This document shows positions 34,212-45,130 of a stretch of DNA of 64,000 nucleotides, piece by piece. The notes under the pieces were generated by a model. The model was not told where the DNA came from. It was given only the letters and a program-made list of their open reading frames with translations, and did no database searches. The DNA is from Sambucus nigra. Its lineage: Eukaryota; Streptophyta; Magnoliopsida; Dipsacales; Adoxaceae. The translations under genes were made by a program, and so were the position numbers. Location: the NCBI GenBank assembly GCA_949130495.1, contig OX422218.1, forward strand, positions 38,929,651 to 38,993,650, in the 5' to 3' direction. How positions within the stretch are numbered: position 1 is the first letter of the stretch; the number at the start of each line of letters is the position of its first letter.

Positions 34212-35383
34212 ACATAGGTGTAATAAAGAGTTGTGCCTACAAAAACAGAGAAAAACAAGGTAAACCCCTTTTAATAACACATGTGAATAACCTCCTGATG
34301 ACTTTTTCTATTTGCTAATAATTGTTGCCAACGTGGGGCTGTGCATGATATATAATATCCTTAACATTCACCATCAAGCGCAGTGTGGGAGGAATGGACA
34401 CACCAAGCTTGATCAAAATTGATTAAAAGTTGAGCTTGAAATGACAATCCTTGTTAAGCTTGAAACCAAAATCTTTGTGAGAACCTTGATAAAGTCTCCA
34501 GAATCATAGTGAGCTAAAATGAAGGACAACAGCTAGTTGGAGTCTTCCAAATAGGAGATTCTAAAACTACTGAGTTGAGTTAGGTTTCGTAGTGTGATCA
34601 AACCAAGTGAAAAGATCTCCACTATCACCAAAACCTTGAGAATAAACAAAACCCATTGATTTCCACCATGATGGACGCAAGGGTACGATACTCAACTTCA
34701 TAAAAAAATTAATAATGCCTCTTAGACCGTAATGAGGTTGATCAAAATTGATTCAGAGGCTCAATTATCGGTTTTGGCTGGACCGACACCTATAAAGAGC
34801 CTTTTGGGAAAAATGAGCTTAATCACAATGGATTCAGAGGCGCTAACTGATAATACGCATATATCGCGTATTTCATCCGTCGAACCTACGCATGTTAGCT
34901 CCCTTGGGTGCCTTAATCTCTATATTTAAGCCCGTTAACTAGAAAACCTTGGTTCATATGTATAACAGGCTATATGAGGTATAATTGGGCTTTTGTTGGT
35001 ATTTAGGTACTAAGAATGGAGTTTGGATGCATTCCGCGCAATTTTCGTACACAATCACACGTTCAAGGGCAATCCGGTCATTTTATAGCTTGGACACCCG
35101 GCCCGACATGACCACGGAAGTTTTATCTCTCCTCGCTAGCTTCGCGTGAGCGCGAACGGTGCGTGATTCCGAGTCCGTATGACGAAGTTACGACAATTTG
35201 AGCGGAGATGGAAGGCATGCCAAAACAGGAGAAACTGCTGTCTGCCTTGCTTGATCGATCGATTGAGCCTGGAGGTCGATCGATCGACCACAGGGTTCGA
35301 TCGATCGATCCCATATTTTTCTGCAGATATTTTCTCTTCATTTTCTTTCTTCTTTTCTTTTATTCCAACTTACTACTTAAGGC

Positions 35384-36417
35384 TGAAAAGCCAAGAATTA
35401 CGTGTGATAATTGATTAACTTCACAACTTTCTAATATAGCACACTTATTTAATTTCAGCCCCTAATCATGCATCTAAATCAACCCATCAAATATAAAGCA
35501 TGTGACACAAAATATGCTGAGACACAGAATTCAGGAAAAAACCCCTTTCGGGTAAAACCTTTATTTCACTATGAATATACAAGCTGCAACTTACAATTAC
35601 ATAGAGAAATCTGCAATGGATTAACGCGTAGCCAACCCACAAAGACACGCAGTCTTGAACTCAGCAAGAGAATACACGCAGCACCCTCCAAGGACTCGCA
35701 GCCCAAACAACGAAGAAAGAACCGCAGCTCTCCTTAATGACACGCAGTCATAAAACTTTGTAGAGACTCCCTCGGCAATGACACGCAGCCCTCGGTTGCA
35801 AAGATCTATCCACAAAGATGAACAACAACAAAGTTTGTGTTCTAGGGTTCCAAAAGATTCACAAAAGTAATTGGGATTTTTGGTGTGAATCAAAAAGAGT
35901 CTTGGGACTCAAAAAGGTGAATACTTAGAGTATTTAGGACTCTGAATATCGTCTTGAAAAGTCTTAAAAATAACTCTCCCGAAGTTGGTATAAATAAGAA
36001 AACCAAGGAAAGAGTTTTCAAAAACTGGGACTGCTCGTAATTATCCCAGGCGGACCGGTCCGGATTGAGGGTGGATCGGTCCGATTAGACCGGATCGGTT
36101 CTTTTATCCTGAGGCGGATCGGTCCGGTTGGGATCGGATCGGTTCGATCATTCAGGCTTCATCGGTTCGCATTCGGTCCGGGGTCTACTGGACTTCGAGC
36201 AAGCGGATCGGTCCGGTTGAGGGGCGGATCGGTCCGGTTTTCCCAGAAAAATAAAATCCTTTTAAAAGTTCATTCTACCAAGTTCATTCTCGCAGAGGCT
36301 ATGATGTTGAAGACGCTTTGATATTCGGATCCGTTGATGTAGATGCGATCTTGAGTTTCTTCAACGGTGTAACGGCGTACGACATACAAATTGATAATGG
36401 ACAAAAATGTCCTTACA
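35384..36417. mobile_element. Nested solo LTR-B, 1034 bp
   Basis: It starts TGAAAAGCC and ends CTTACA and is flanked by a perfect 5-bp duplication AAGGC (35379-35383 and 36418-36422). The beta1 copy at 20111-20121 reads CTTAAGGCAATTT without interruption, which is the empty site. A TATAAATA box at about 35990 is a candidate LTR promoter. It also holds five ACACGCAG-like words (35640-35790) and six GGATCGGTCCGG-like words (36050-36240). There is no internal region. Confidence 0.95.
36050..36240. repeat. GGATCGGTCCGG-type clustered motif
   Basis: A short, largely self-complementary word, CGGATCGGTCCGGTT and variants, recurs six or more times within 190 bp. This is far more GC-rich than anything around it. 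It lies near the 3' end of LTR-B. Confidence 0.8.
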
Positions 36418-37474
36418 AAGGCAATTTTTGTTGTAATGAGAGAGAGACTCTCATATTCTGATGTAGATAGTTTTAGGATACATTTTAGGTTAGGGTTTGG
36501 TTTGGAGAGTTCATTTTCTCTTCTTCTTGGATTGACAACCCATGGGTTTTGTAAGATTGAACTATTCATTGCCATCTCCTTTAATATAGCTTTGTTCTTC
36601 ATTCTTTCTTTTCTTTGTAATTTAGTTTCCATGCATTCTAACTAGTATACATGCTGTAATTCTTACTGTCCTAGTTTAATTAGTGTACTTCACCATGCAC
36701 CCTTAGATAAATAGGGTCAGGATTTCATTTCCGCCATTTTCGGGCCCCGAGCTCCGAAAATTATGTTTTGTGCAAACTTGCATTTAATTGAACCCGCGCG
36801 AATTAAAGTCGGATTATTATGCGTTTAACTTTCTATGTCATGCATCGTTAGTGTTTATAGAAATAATCCGAGTTTAATACGCGTGCGACTAATTTTCGGT
36901 TAAGTATTTATTCTCGCAACATTTGCTTAAATTCCTTATTGTGTCAAGTTTATTTTTAATTGATAATGCTCGATTAAATTGCTTTCAAGCTGGAATCTTG
37001 ATTAGTAGTTGTTTCGATCTGTATGGTTGGATGATATCCCGATCCTCGTTTTTACTCTATTTAGACTTAACTTATCTTTTCTTTTATTTACGACCAACAA
37101 TCACCTTTTAACACTTTTATTCCTGAATTTAATAATCTAGTACGATCTATCAAACATTCTCTGTGGATTCGATACCCGACTTACCGCTGTACTCACTAGT
37201 TGAGTGTAGTCGTAATTTAGGTTTTTGTATTAACGCGGTGAAACAAATTCAACGATTAGTGTTCTGACGCGACGCTACTTTTCACGCCTAATCACTAAAC
37301 CTTTTTTTTTTTAGAAAGGGGCTTGATCTCGATGGATTTAGAGGCCTACTGAATTTGTGGAACATGCGTACATAGTACAAGATCATGTATTCAATGTAGT
37401 CAAGTTCCCAAAAATAATTATTTTTTTTTTTTTGAAAATGAGAAAACAAAAATATTTAGTGGATACCCATATTA

Positions 37475-38118
37475 TTTTTTTACTGTTTGAGTTTCAAATT
37501 GAAAATCAATTATAAGCTTTGAAGAGACTCGCAAACCTCGACAAAATTGATGATATTGGAATTTCTGTTTGTAACCCCTGGACGAACATAAAGTTCAGAA
37601 AACCTTAAAAATTTAACAGATATAATCAATAATTAAATAAATACAAATAAAAACACACAAGTATATTACCTATAGAGACCAACAATGCTTTTCAAAATCG
37701 AATACCTCAATTTGTATTTCTAAATCTGTAAGAAACAAAAACCGATTGCCCAAATCGTTTCTAAATTGATTTTGGGAGAAACCGATCAAATCCATTTAAT
37801 GATTGACTACTATAAGTGTAATGGATTTATGAGTGGAGGATCCCAACATAGAACACCTCACTTCCTCAAACACTTCTATCCACCAACTTAAGTTATCTAC
37901 ATAACAAAAGATGAACAAGTTTGATCCTTAGGAGACGTAAATAAAAAGATGACACAGTAATTGTACGTAAAACCATGAAATATCCATTTGGAACAAACTA
38001 AATGTTAAATGTATTTAATTAACAATTGTTCAATTCAGGTGGATAAACATTTGGAGAAAGAAAATTTCTTGGCGTATATCATGACTTTACGTGTATCAGT
38101 ATGTAGTTTTTTTCCATT
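37475..38118. repeat. Diverged alpha-like sequence
   Basis: 37475-37790 corresponds to about 2870-3200 and 37790-38115 to about 3900-4230, with the intervening 700 bp, including the GA run and the CACTA-like end, missing. It is non-coding. Confidence 0.6.
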
Positions 38119-38134
38119 ATATATATATATATAT

Positions 38135-38260
38135 CCACACCTACATAATTAAGGCAAGCTCCCGTGAACACTATGCTTGTAAGTATGTTTGTATGTATGT
38201 ATGTTAGGAAATATACATGTACAAACATAGTGTGCACATGAGCTTGCCTCAATTAGGTAG

Positions 38261-38265
<5 letters not shown>
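38135..38265. repeat. Hairpin between TA tracts
   Basis: Arms of about 46 bases (38135-38181 and 38220-38265) are imperfect reverse complements with a loop of about 38 bases. TA runs lie on both sides (38119-38133 and 38266-38299). The arm word GTGCACATGAGCT also ends the foldback element just downstream, so the two are probably related. Confidence 0.7.
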
Positions 38266-38302
<37 letters not shown>

Positions 38303-38324
38303 AGAGAGAGAGAGAGAGAAAGAG

Positions 38325-38692
38325 CTCATGTGCACACTAAGTTTATACATGTGCTGGCGGACACCATTTTTTTTTTTTAAGTATTAAACAAAATAGTTTT
38401 GAGTTTATTTTTTATGTGATATTTAAACATTTCAACGGACCAATATAAAAGAATCAGTTAAAAAAATAGGTTTTCGCTATTTTTAAAAAATTGTCAAATT
38501 GTTGCACCTTTTAAAGGGCTTAAAAACAATGAAAGTTTGACCCTTTTTTTTTAAAATAGCAAAAACCGTTTCACTGAGATGATTTTTTTATATGAGTCGC
38601 TTGAAAAGTTTAAATATCACAAAAAAGAATCACCTCAAAAATATTTTTTTTACTATTTAAAAAAAATGATGTGCAAATTTAGTGTGCACAGG

Positions 38693-38695
<3 letters not shown>
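38325..38695. mobile_element. Foldback (long inverted-repeat) element
   Basis: The outer ends GTGCACACTAAG and its complement (left 38329-38341, right 38678-38690) and inner arms (38406-38486 against 38552-38630, with TGTGATATTTAAAC shared) make nearly the whole element self-complementary around a centre near 38520. TA and GA microsatellites abut both ends (38266-38320 and 38697-38768). No coding sequence is present. Confidence 0.75.
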
Positions 38696-38750
<55 letters not shown>

Positions 38751-39118
38751 GAGAGAGAGAGAGAGAGATTGAACACATATTGTATATTGCAACTTGTATG
38801 GCCATGGCATCTATTATGAAATGTCAGGTCTCTCAATGTTATTAAGGATATCCAACCTGATTCCCACGAGTCTCAAGCAACTGCATAAGTGCTTTTGACC
38901 TATTCAAATGCAGCACAACATTATCTCTTATTTACGCATGTTTTAGTTATTGAGTTGTTGCTGGTATATCTCCTATATAGTTGGAGAATACTTATTCCTA
39001 GCAGTTCCTATTTTATTGCTTATTAGTTAGCTGCTAGTATGTATTTAAATGAGTGTTGCAACCTTATTCTATTCTATGAAAAGTAACTGAGATGTTCATC
39101 AGTTTATGAAATTCTACA

Positions 39119-39130
39119 TGGTATCAGAGC
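39119..39130 (+). other. Primer binding site of Copia-6
   Basis: TGGTATCAGAGC follows the 5' LTR directly. This is the classic Copia site complementary to the 3' end of plant initiator tRNA-Met. Confidence 0.9.
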
Positions 39131-40259
39131 GGTTAAACTCTTGCGAGTAATTCCGATCTTGGTATTCCATTTTTCCGGCGGCGGTAGCCACCATTCATTG
39201 CTACCGTCCGCCGGGTGCAGTCTCACCGCCGCTTCCTTAATGATAATGCCGCCCTCTCTCAGATATGCGCGTGCTTCCTGTTCCGCATTAAATGGGCAGC
39301 CCTCGAGATGGTGCAATGTTACAATCACCTATTTTATCTTTGGCTTATGCCTTTGGCAATGCACCACCTGAGCAACAAAGGGAAATGTCTTTGTACATGC
39401 TTTGAAGGCAAATGTCTATGTAGGTTCTCAAAAAAAATGTTCAGCAACATGACAGTCCTGTTTACCAACTAGCTCTGTTGTCTCTTAATCATAAAATTGT
39501 CACGGGTGACATTTTCTTGATAGCGAAGGCACTAGATTTCTAAGATTTTTTTTCACTTCATTTTTTATTAAAAAAATCAATTTTTGAAGGCTCATATGAG
39601 CAGTGCTCAGTGTCGGATGATTAGCAAAAAAAAAAAAAAAGTTTCAAATTTTGAAGGCTCGCTTATTTTCCTTTGATTTTAAGAATTGTTTATATGCAGT
39701 TAATGGTGCAAATAAGTAATGTTGAGCACCAGGGTTCAGTTACTTCTTAAATACAGAGAGGTCATCTATTTTCTATATCCGCCCCCCAAAAAAAATGTAG
39801 CAGCAAAAATATGTTGGAACTAATTCTAGTCCAACCCATATTTTCACTGTAAAAAAATAAATAAATTGCGAGTCTCTAGATGAAACTTTCTTCCTAGAGT
39901 CATTTTCATGCCTTGAAAGAAAAAAAAAAAGAGATTAGTGGGAACTTAGCCCACTTTGAAAACAATTTTAACTCAAGGTCGTTTATGCTCCAGTAGCAAA
40001 ATCTTTTTATCTGAAAAAAAATAAAATATTATTGGGCCCCTAAATCCTTTGTGATTAAGCCGAAGAATCAAAGAGCCTCTGAATCCATTGTGATCAAGCT
40101 CATTTTTCCCCAAGAGGCCCATTACAGGTGACGGTCCAGCCAAAACCGAAAATTAAGCCTCTGAATCAATTTTGATCAAGCTCAATACGGTCCAAGAGAC
40201 CTTATTTTTTTATGAAACTGAGTATCGCGTCATTCCGTCTACCGCGGCGAAAATCAATG

Positions 40260-40407
40260 GATTTTGTTTATTCTCAAGGTTTTTGGTGATAGTGGAGATC
40301 TTTTCACTTGGTTTGATCGCACTACCAAACCTTTGTCAAATCAGCAATTTCAGTCACTATGCTACAAGCTTGTTGTGTCCTCTCTTCCCCACCTTCACTT
40401 GAGGGGG
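40260..40407 (+). pseudogene. Copia pol C-terminal tail and polypurine tract
   Basis: The frame reads TTKPLSNQQFQSLCYKLVVS and then a short tail, matching the end of Copia RNase H, where a TKPL motif precedes a short KL-V stretch. It is followed by CTTGAGGGGG, the polypurine tract, at 40399-40407. The rest of gag-pol is missing. Confidence 0.6.
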
Positions 40408-40710
40408 TGTATTAAGGATATCCCACCTGATTCCCACGAGTCTCAAGCAACTGCATAAGTGCTTTTGAACTATTCAAATGCAGCACACCATTATCTCTTA
40501 TTTACGCATGTTTTAGTTATTGAGTTGTTGCTGTTATTGAGTTGTTGCTGGTATATCTCCTATATAGTTGGAGAATACTTATTCCTAGCTGTTCCTATTT
40601 TATTTCTTATTAGTTAGCAGCTAGTCTGTATTTAAATGAGTGTTGCAACCTTATTCTATTCTATGAAAAGTAACTGAGATGTTCATCAGTTTATGAAATT
40701 CTACAAATGT

Positions 40711-41324
40711 CTATCCACCGAATTTTTACAATTGTAAATTAAATGCATTTAGCATTTAGTTAATGATGATAAAATATTCCTTTGTATTATACACTATCTT
40801 TTACAAATAACCTGTCATTTTTTTAATAAACTCTCCGAAGCCTTTAACACTTCGGATTTATTTTTCTTTTTCATATACTATCATATGAATAATATATATA
40901 ATCTCTTGTTATATAAATAATATATATTCGGCGAGAGAGAAGACTATGACGGTGAGATGGTTTGTGGAAAAATGTGAACTTTAAAATCCAATAATAAATC
41001 CATTTAAGGATCGACTACCATAAGTGTATTGCGTTTATCAGTGGAGGATCTCAACCATTTCTATCCCCGCAACTTAAGTTATTTATTGAACAAAAAATGA
41101 TTAAGTTTAATCCTTGGGAGATGTAAATAAAAAGATGACAGGGTAATTGTATATAGAACCATGAAATAACAATTTACAACAAACTATTTGTTAAATGTGT
41201 TTAATTAACAATTGTTCAATTTTGGTGGTAAAACATTGGGAGACAACAAATTTCTTTGCGGATATCATGACTTTACATGTATCAATATATTTTTTTTCCG
41301 TTATATATATATATACATACATAC

Positions 41325-41377
<53 letters not shown>

Positions 41378-42371
41378 TGAGTGAGTGTGTGTGTGTGAGT
41401 CGCCTATATGACCCTTAAAGTATATGAATTCTTTTTATTAAGTCGATAATTTTGTTTTTCAATTAAGTCCCTAAAGTATATATATGGTGCCAGCTTGGCA
41501 CTCCCATCCATTTTCACCGTTAACTTAAATGGAATTTAGGGGTAAAAGTGGTATTTTTTATTATTAATAATTAATAAATATTATAAGTAGTTAAAAACGA
41601 CTTAAATTTATATCAAAAAATGATTTCCGTATTATTTTTTTTTTAAATTGACATATTTTGTTATAGAAAATATTTGTGAGGAAATATTTCTAATAATAGC
41701 AAAAGTGACAAATGAAAACAAACGGATATATTAAAAATTATTTCTAATAAAAAAATTATTTTTAACCCAAAAATATATATTCGGAAAAAAGATTCTAAAA
41801 AACAATTCTTTAAAAAAAACTTACAACGAATAAAATAGTTCTTGAAATAATTGTTCTTAACAATAATTTTGTTTTGTAAATAGTTTTGACAAAACTAAAA
41901 CTTCATTTTAACAAGTAAACTTTTTAAAAATAAAAGGCATTTTTGGCAAAAAAACATGTCAGTTTATTAATGCAAAACTGTTTTTCCCAAAGAATAGTTT
42001 GTAGAGAAAAACAATTAAGAGAATACAATTTTAATATACTATTAACACAGTTTTGGACCAAAAGGGAAACAATTTCAACGAATAAAAAACTATTTAACAA
42101 AAAACAATTTTTATCAATAAAAAATAGCTCTGACATATATAAAACATTTTTAACAAAAAATTGTTTTCTACGAAAAATAGGTTAAGAAAAACAAGTTCAA
42201 AAAACTAACAATTTCCCATGGGATGGTGAAATTGTGTGAAAACTTTTCAATCTTATATAAGGAATAAATGTTTGATGTTTAGACATTAAACTTCCGATGT
42301 TTTGGAGATGTGATTGGTCAATGCTGCAGATGTGGACCCACATTACTTCCGATGTATTGGAGATGTGATTG
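40711..42371. repeat. Diverged third copy of alpha sequence 3707-5460
   Basis: Order and content match alpha: the R1 repeat, a compound TA/TG microsatellite (41302-41396), the AACAATTTTT-rich tract and half of the hairpin. Identity is clearly lower than between alpha1 and alpha2. It is non-coding. Confidence 0.7.
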
Positions 42372-42913
42372 GCCATACTCGTTGCAGTCGTCGTTTTTTC
42401 TTTCGAGATACGTTGAACATCAGGAACTATTAAATTTCCAGTTCCAAATGATTTACTAACATCCACAATCAAACAAACCACGTGGTCCAGAAAGGAGCGG
42501 GGCTGAGAATAGAGAGGTGGGTAACAAGAATAGGCAAAGTTTTGCAACCGGCAGGCGGTAGCAATAAATGGTAACTACCGCTGCCGGAGAAACTAAATAT
42601 CAGGATCGGGATTACTCGTGAGAGCTTAACCGCTATGATACCACGTAGAATTTAATAACTCAATACTCAGATTCTGTAACTATTCTTAGTATTTTATCGA
42701 AGTTAAGGTTGCCTTTATATAGCAGCAAACAAGCCCTACGGTTTACAAACTTAAAACAATATACGTGTTATAAAGAGTTGTTCCTACATAAAAGGAGATA
42801 AACAGGGCAAGCCCTTTTTAATAGCACATGTGAATAACCTCGTGATGACTTTTTCTATTTGTTGTTAATTGTTTCCAATGTGGGGTTGTGCATGATATCT
42901 AATATCCATAACA
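42372..42913 (-). mobile_element. Copia-4 fragment
   Basis: It holds the 5' end of the internal region (42372-42643, including a primer-site complement at about 42632-42643) and a full right LTR, 42644-42913. The LTR's first base is mutated, so it starts CG instead of TG. TTTAT follows. The left part is lost at a join inside a GATGTGATTGG word. Confidence 0.8.
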
Positions 42914-45130
42914 TTTATATCCACAAAATAATACAAAACTTAAAAAAAAAAAAAAAAAATAGCCCAAATGAGGTCGCCAAGCTCGCTATAGGGCGGTACA
43001 TATAAACATTCCCTTATGAAAAAACAAGAAATGACTTCATTTTAAAAAGTGAGTGAAAAAGTGGTTTTAAATACTTTATATTCATAATCGAGTCGGACAG
43101 AGTATCAAAAAATATCGGATCGAGTGACAGGCATATTGAGAGATCGTTTCATTTCGGGAGATAGACTCTCATTGTTTTTTATTGTAACTCAAGATATGAA
43201 CAGATTGGAGTAGCCATGAGTCTTCAATAGATATATCTTACGTATTTGAGTACGTGTGATGAACCAACTCATTTGAATGCCTATCATGAATTTTTGACTG
43301 CCAAAACTCCAATGATACACCTGATAAATTGAATACCTGATCCAACACCATTTCCACAATACTAATTTTACAACTCACATGACGAAACCACAAACACTAT
43401 TTTCCCGGTTTTATTTTCTTCAACTAAACTCACACGCTTCACAACATTAGCATGCACTGTTTCATATATCTTCCACACAAGCCAAGCCAAAATTGTCATC
43501 CACCACTATTTATAACAAAAAAATTTAGGACATAGTCAAATTCGTAAGTTATATCTATTTAAGACACATGGGCATGGTTTTGGGTTGAATTCTTGTTGAG
43601 TGTTTTTTTTTATATAACGTAACACGATATTATAAAGTACTTAAAATTTTCTGATAAGTTTACACTTTAATATGTTGTCGAATATCTCCTATATTATTTT
43701 ACTAGTCAAATGAAAAACAAAATATTTTGCATCTAATAATTACAACTAGGAATTAGGTTATAAATCTTTAGTATATGTGTAAATGGGGCCAATGAGAAAA
43801 CGAATTAATTAAAAGAATTAAATTTCAATGTTCCCCTTAAAAAAAAGATTGTATGAGACTTTTTTTTTTTTTTTTTCAATTTATAACAAGATAAAGTCGA
43901 AACATTCTTTGGGTCAGGGAATGTGGGTCCGCTCCAGCGACACTAATTAATCGCAATATTTTTTCTTTAGTTAAAAAAACTGTTTAATAGATTTTTTATA
44001 TTAATAAACATAGCTTTTATTATTTATGAAAAAAATATTTTTTTTCTTAATTTTAATTAAAAGTTGTTTAATTATAATGAAAAAATGTTTTTTTATACAA
44101 AAAATTGTTTCTTTGTATTAAAAACTATTTTATATCCACAAAATAATGCAAAACTTAAAAAAAAATAAAGCCCAAATGCGATCGCCAGGCGGGCTACAAG
44201 GTGGTACCTATAAACTTTCCCTTCTATAAATACAAGAAATGTCTTCATTTTAAATATTGAGTGAAAAAATAGTTTTAAATACTTTATATTCCTAATCGAG
44301 TTGCACAGAGTATCAAACGTTATCGGATCATGGGACACGCAAATTGAGAGATCATTTCATTTTGGGAGTTAGACTCTCATTTTTCATTATTTTAACTCAA
44401 GATATGAACGAGTTTGAGTACCCACGATTCTTCAATAGATATATCTTATGGATTTGAGTATGTGTGATGAACCAGGTCATTTGAATGCCTATCATAAATT
44501 TTTTGACTACCAAAACTCCAATGATACACCTGATAAATTGAATACCTAATCCAACACCATTTCCAGAATACTAATTTTATATGTCACGTGACGAAACGAC
44601 AAACACTATTTTCCAAGTTTTAGTTTCTTCAATTAAACTCACACGCTTCACAACATTGGCATTCACTGTCTCCTAAATCTTCCACACATGCCAAATCAAA
44701 ATCGCCTTCCACTACTATTTATAACAAAAAATTTAGGACATACTCAAATCCGTAAGATATATCTATTTAAGACTCATGGGTATAATTTTGGGTTGAATTC
44801 TTGTTCAGTTTTGTTTTTTATATAACGTAACACAATATTATAAAGTTCTTAAATTGTTATGACAAGTTTACACTTTAATACGTTATCGAATATGTCCTCG
44901 ATTTTTTTAATAGTGAAATGTAGAAAAATATTTTGCATCTAATAATTACAACAATGAATTAGGTTATAAAGCTTTAGCATATGTGTAAATGGGACCAATG
45001 CGAAAATGAATTCTTTAAAAGAATTAAATTTCAATGTTCCCCTTAAAAACAGATTGTATGAGAGAATTTTTTTAAGTTTTTTCAATTTAAAATAGGATGA
45101 TGTCAAAACAATATTTGGGTCCGGGAAGAT
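42914..45130. repeat. Tandem array, units U6-U7
   Basis: U6 is 42914-44128 (1215 bp) and U7 is 44129 to about 45130. U7 is cut short by a deletion that also removed the start of the next Copia LTR, closed at a GGAAG word. U6 lacks the hAT insertion seen in U1 and serves as its empty site. Confidence 0.9.

Larger units (their letters stand above)
34848..37294. mobile_element. Solo LTR-A, beta2 copy, interrupted
   Basis: The same LTR as 19592-20991, with target duplication CTAAC (34843-34847) on the left and CTAAA (37295-37299, one change) on the right. Without the inserted LTR and its duplication it is about 1408 bp. It retains the three GATCGATC blocks (35251-35311). Confidence 0.9.
34212..37474 (-). 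mobile_element. Copia-3: both ends truncated, interrupted by nested solo LTRs
   Basis: The inner part of the left LTR (34212-34366) is followed by the family's internal region, which carries solo LTR-A as in Copia-1. The element stops at about 37474, where it meets the diverged counterpart of 2870 onward. The primer-site end and right LTR are gone. Left-edge truncation is identical to Copia-1, so it predates the beta duplication. Confidence 0.8.
38840..40705 (+). mobile_element. Copia-6: plus-strand element with two LTRs, internally deleted
   Basis: The 5' LTR is 38840-39118 (its first two bases are lost) and the 3' LTR is 40408-40705 (TGTATTAAGG to TTCTACA). The target duplication is AATGT (38835-38839 and 40706-40710). 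The 3' LTR is longer because GTTATTGAGTTGTTGCT is duplicated. The primer site and polypurine tract are present. The internal 1.29 kb retains only pol-tail homology. It is the same family as Copia-1 to -5: the internal words and the PPT agree in opposite orientation. Confidence 0.9.

Noticed and set aside
39119..39130. tRNA-like TGGTATCAGAGC
   Set aside because: It is a retroelement primer site next to an LTR; there is no cloverleaf around it.
39141..39472. Overlapping frames just after the Copia-6 primer site
   Set aside because: The position would suit gag, but no gag motif is visible and the frames overlap on both strands, so no coding call was made.
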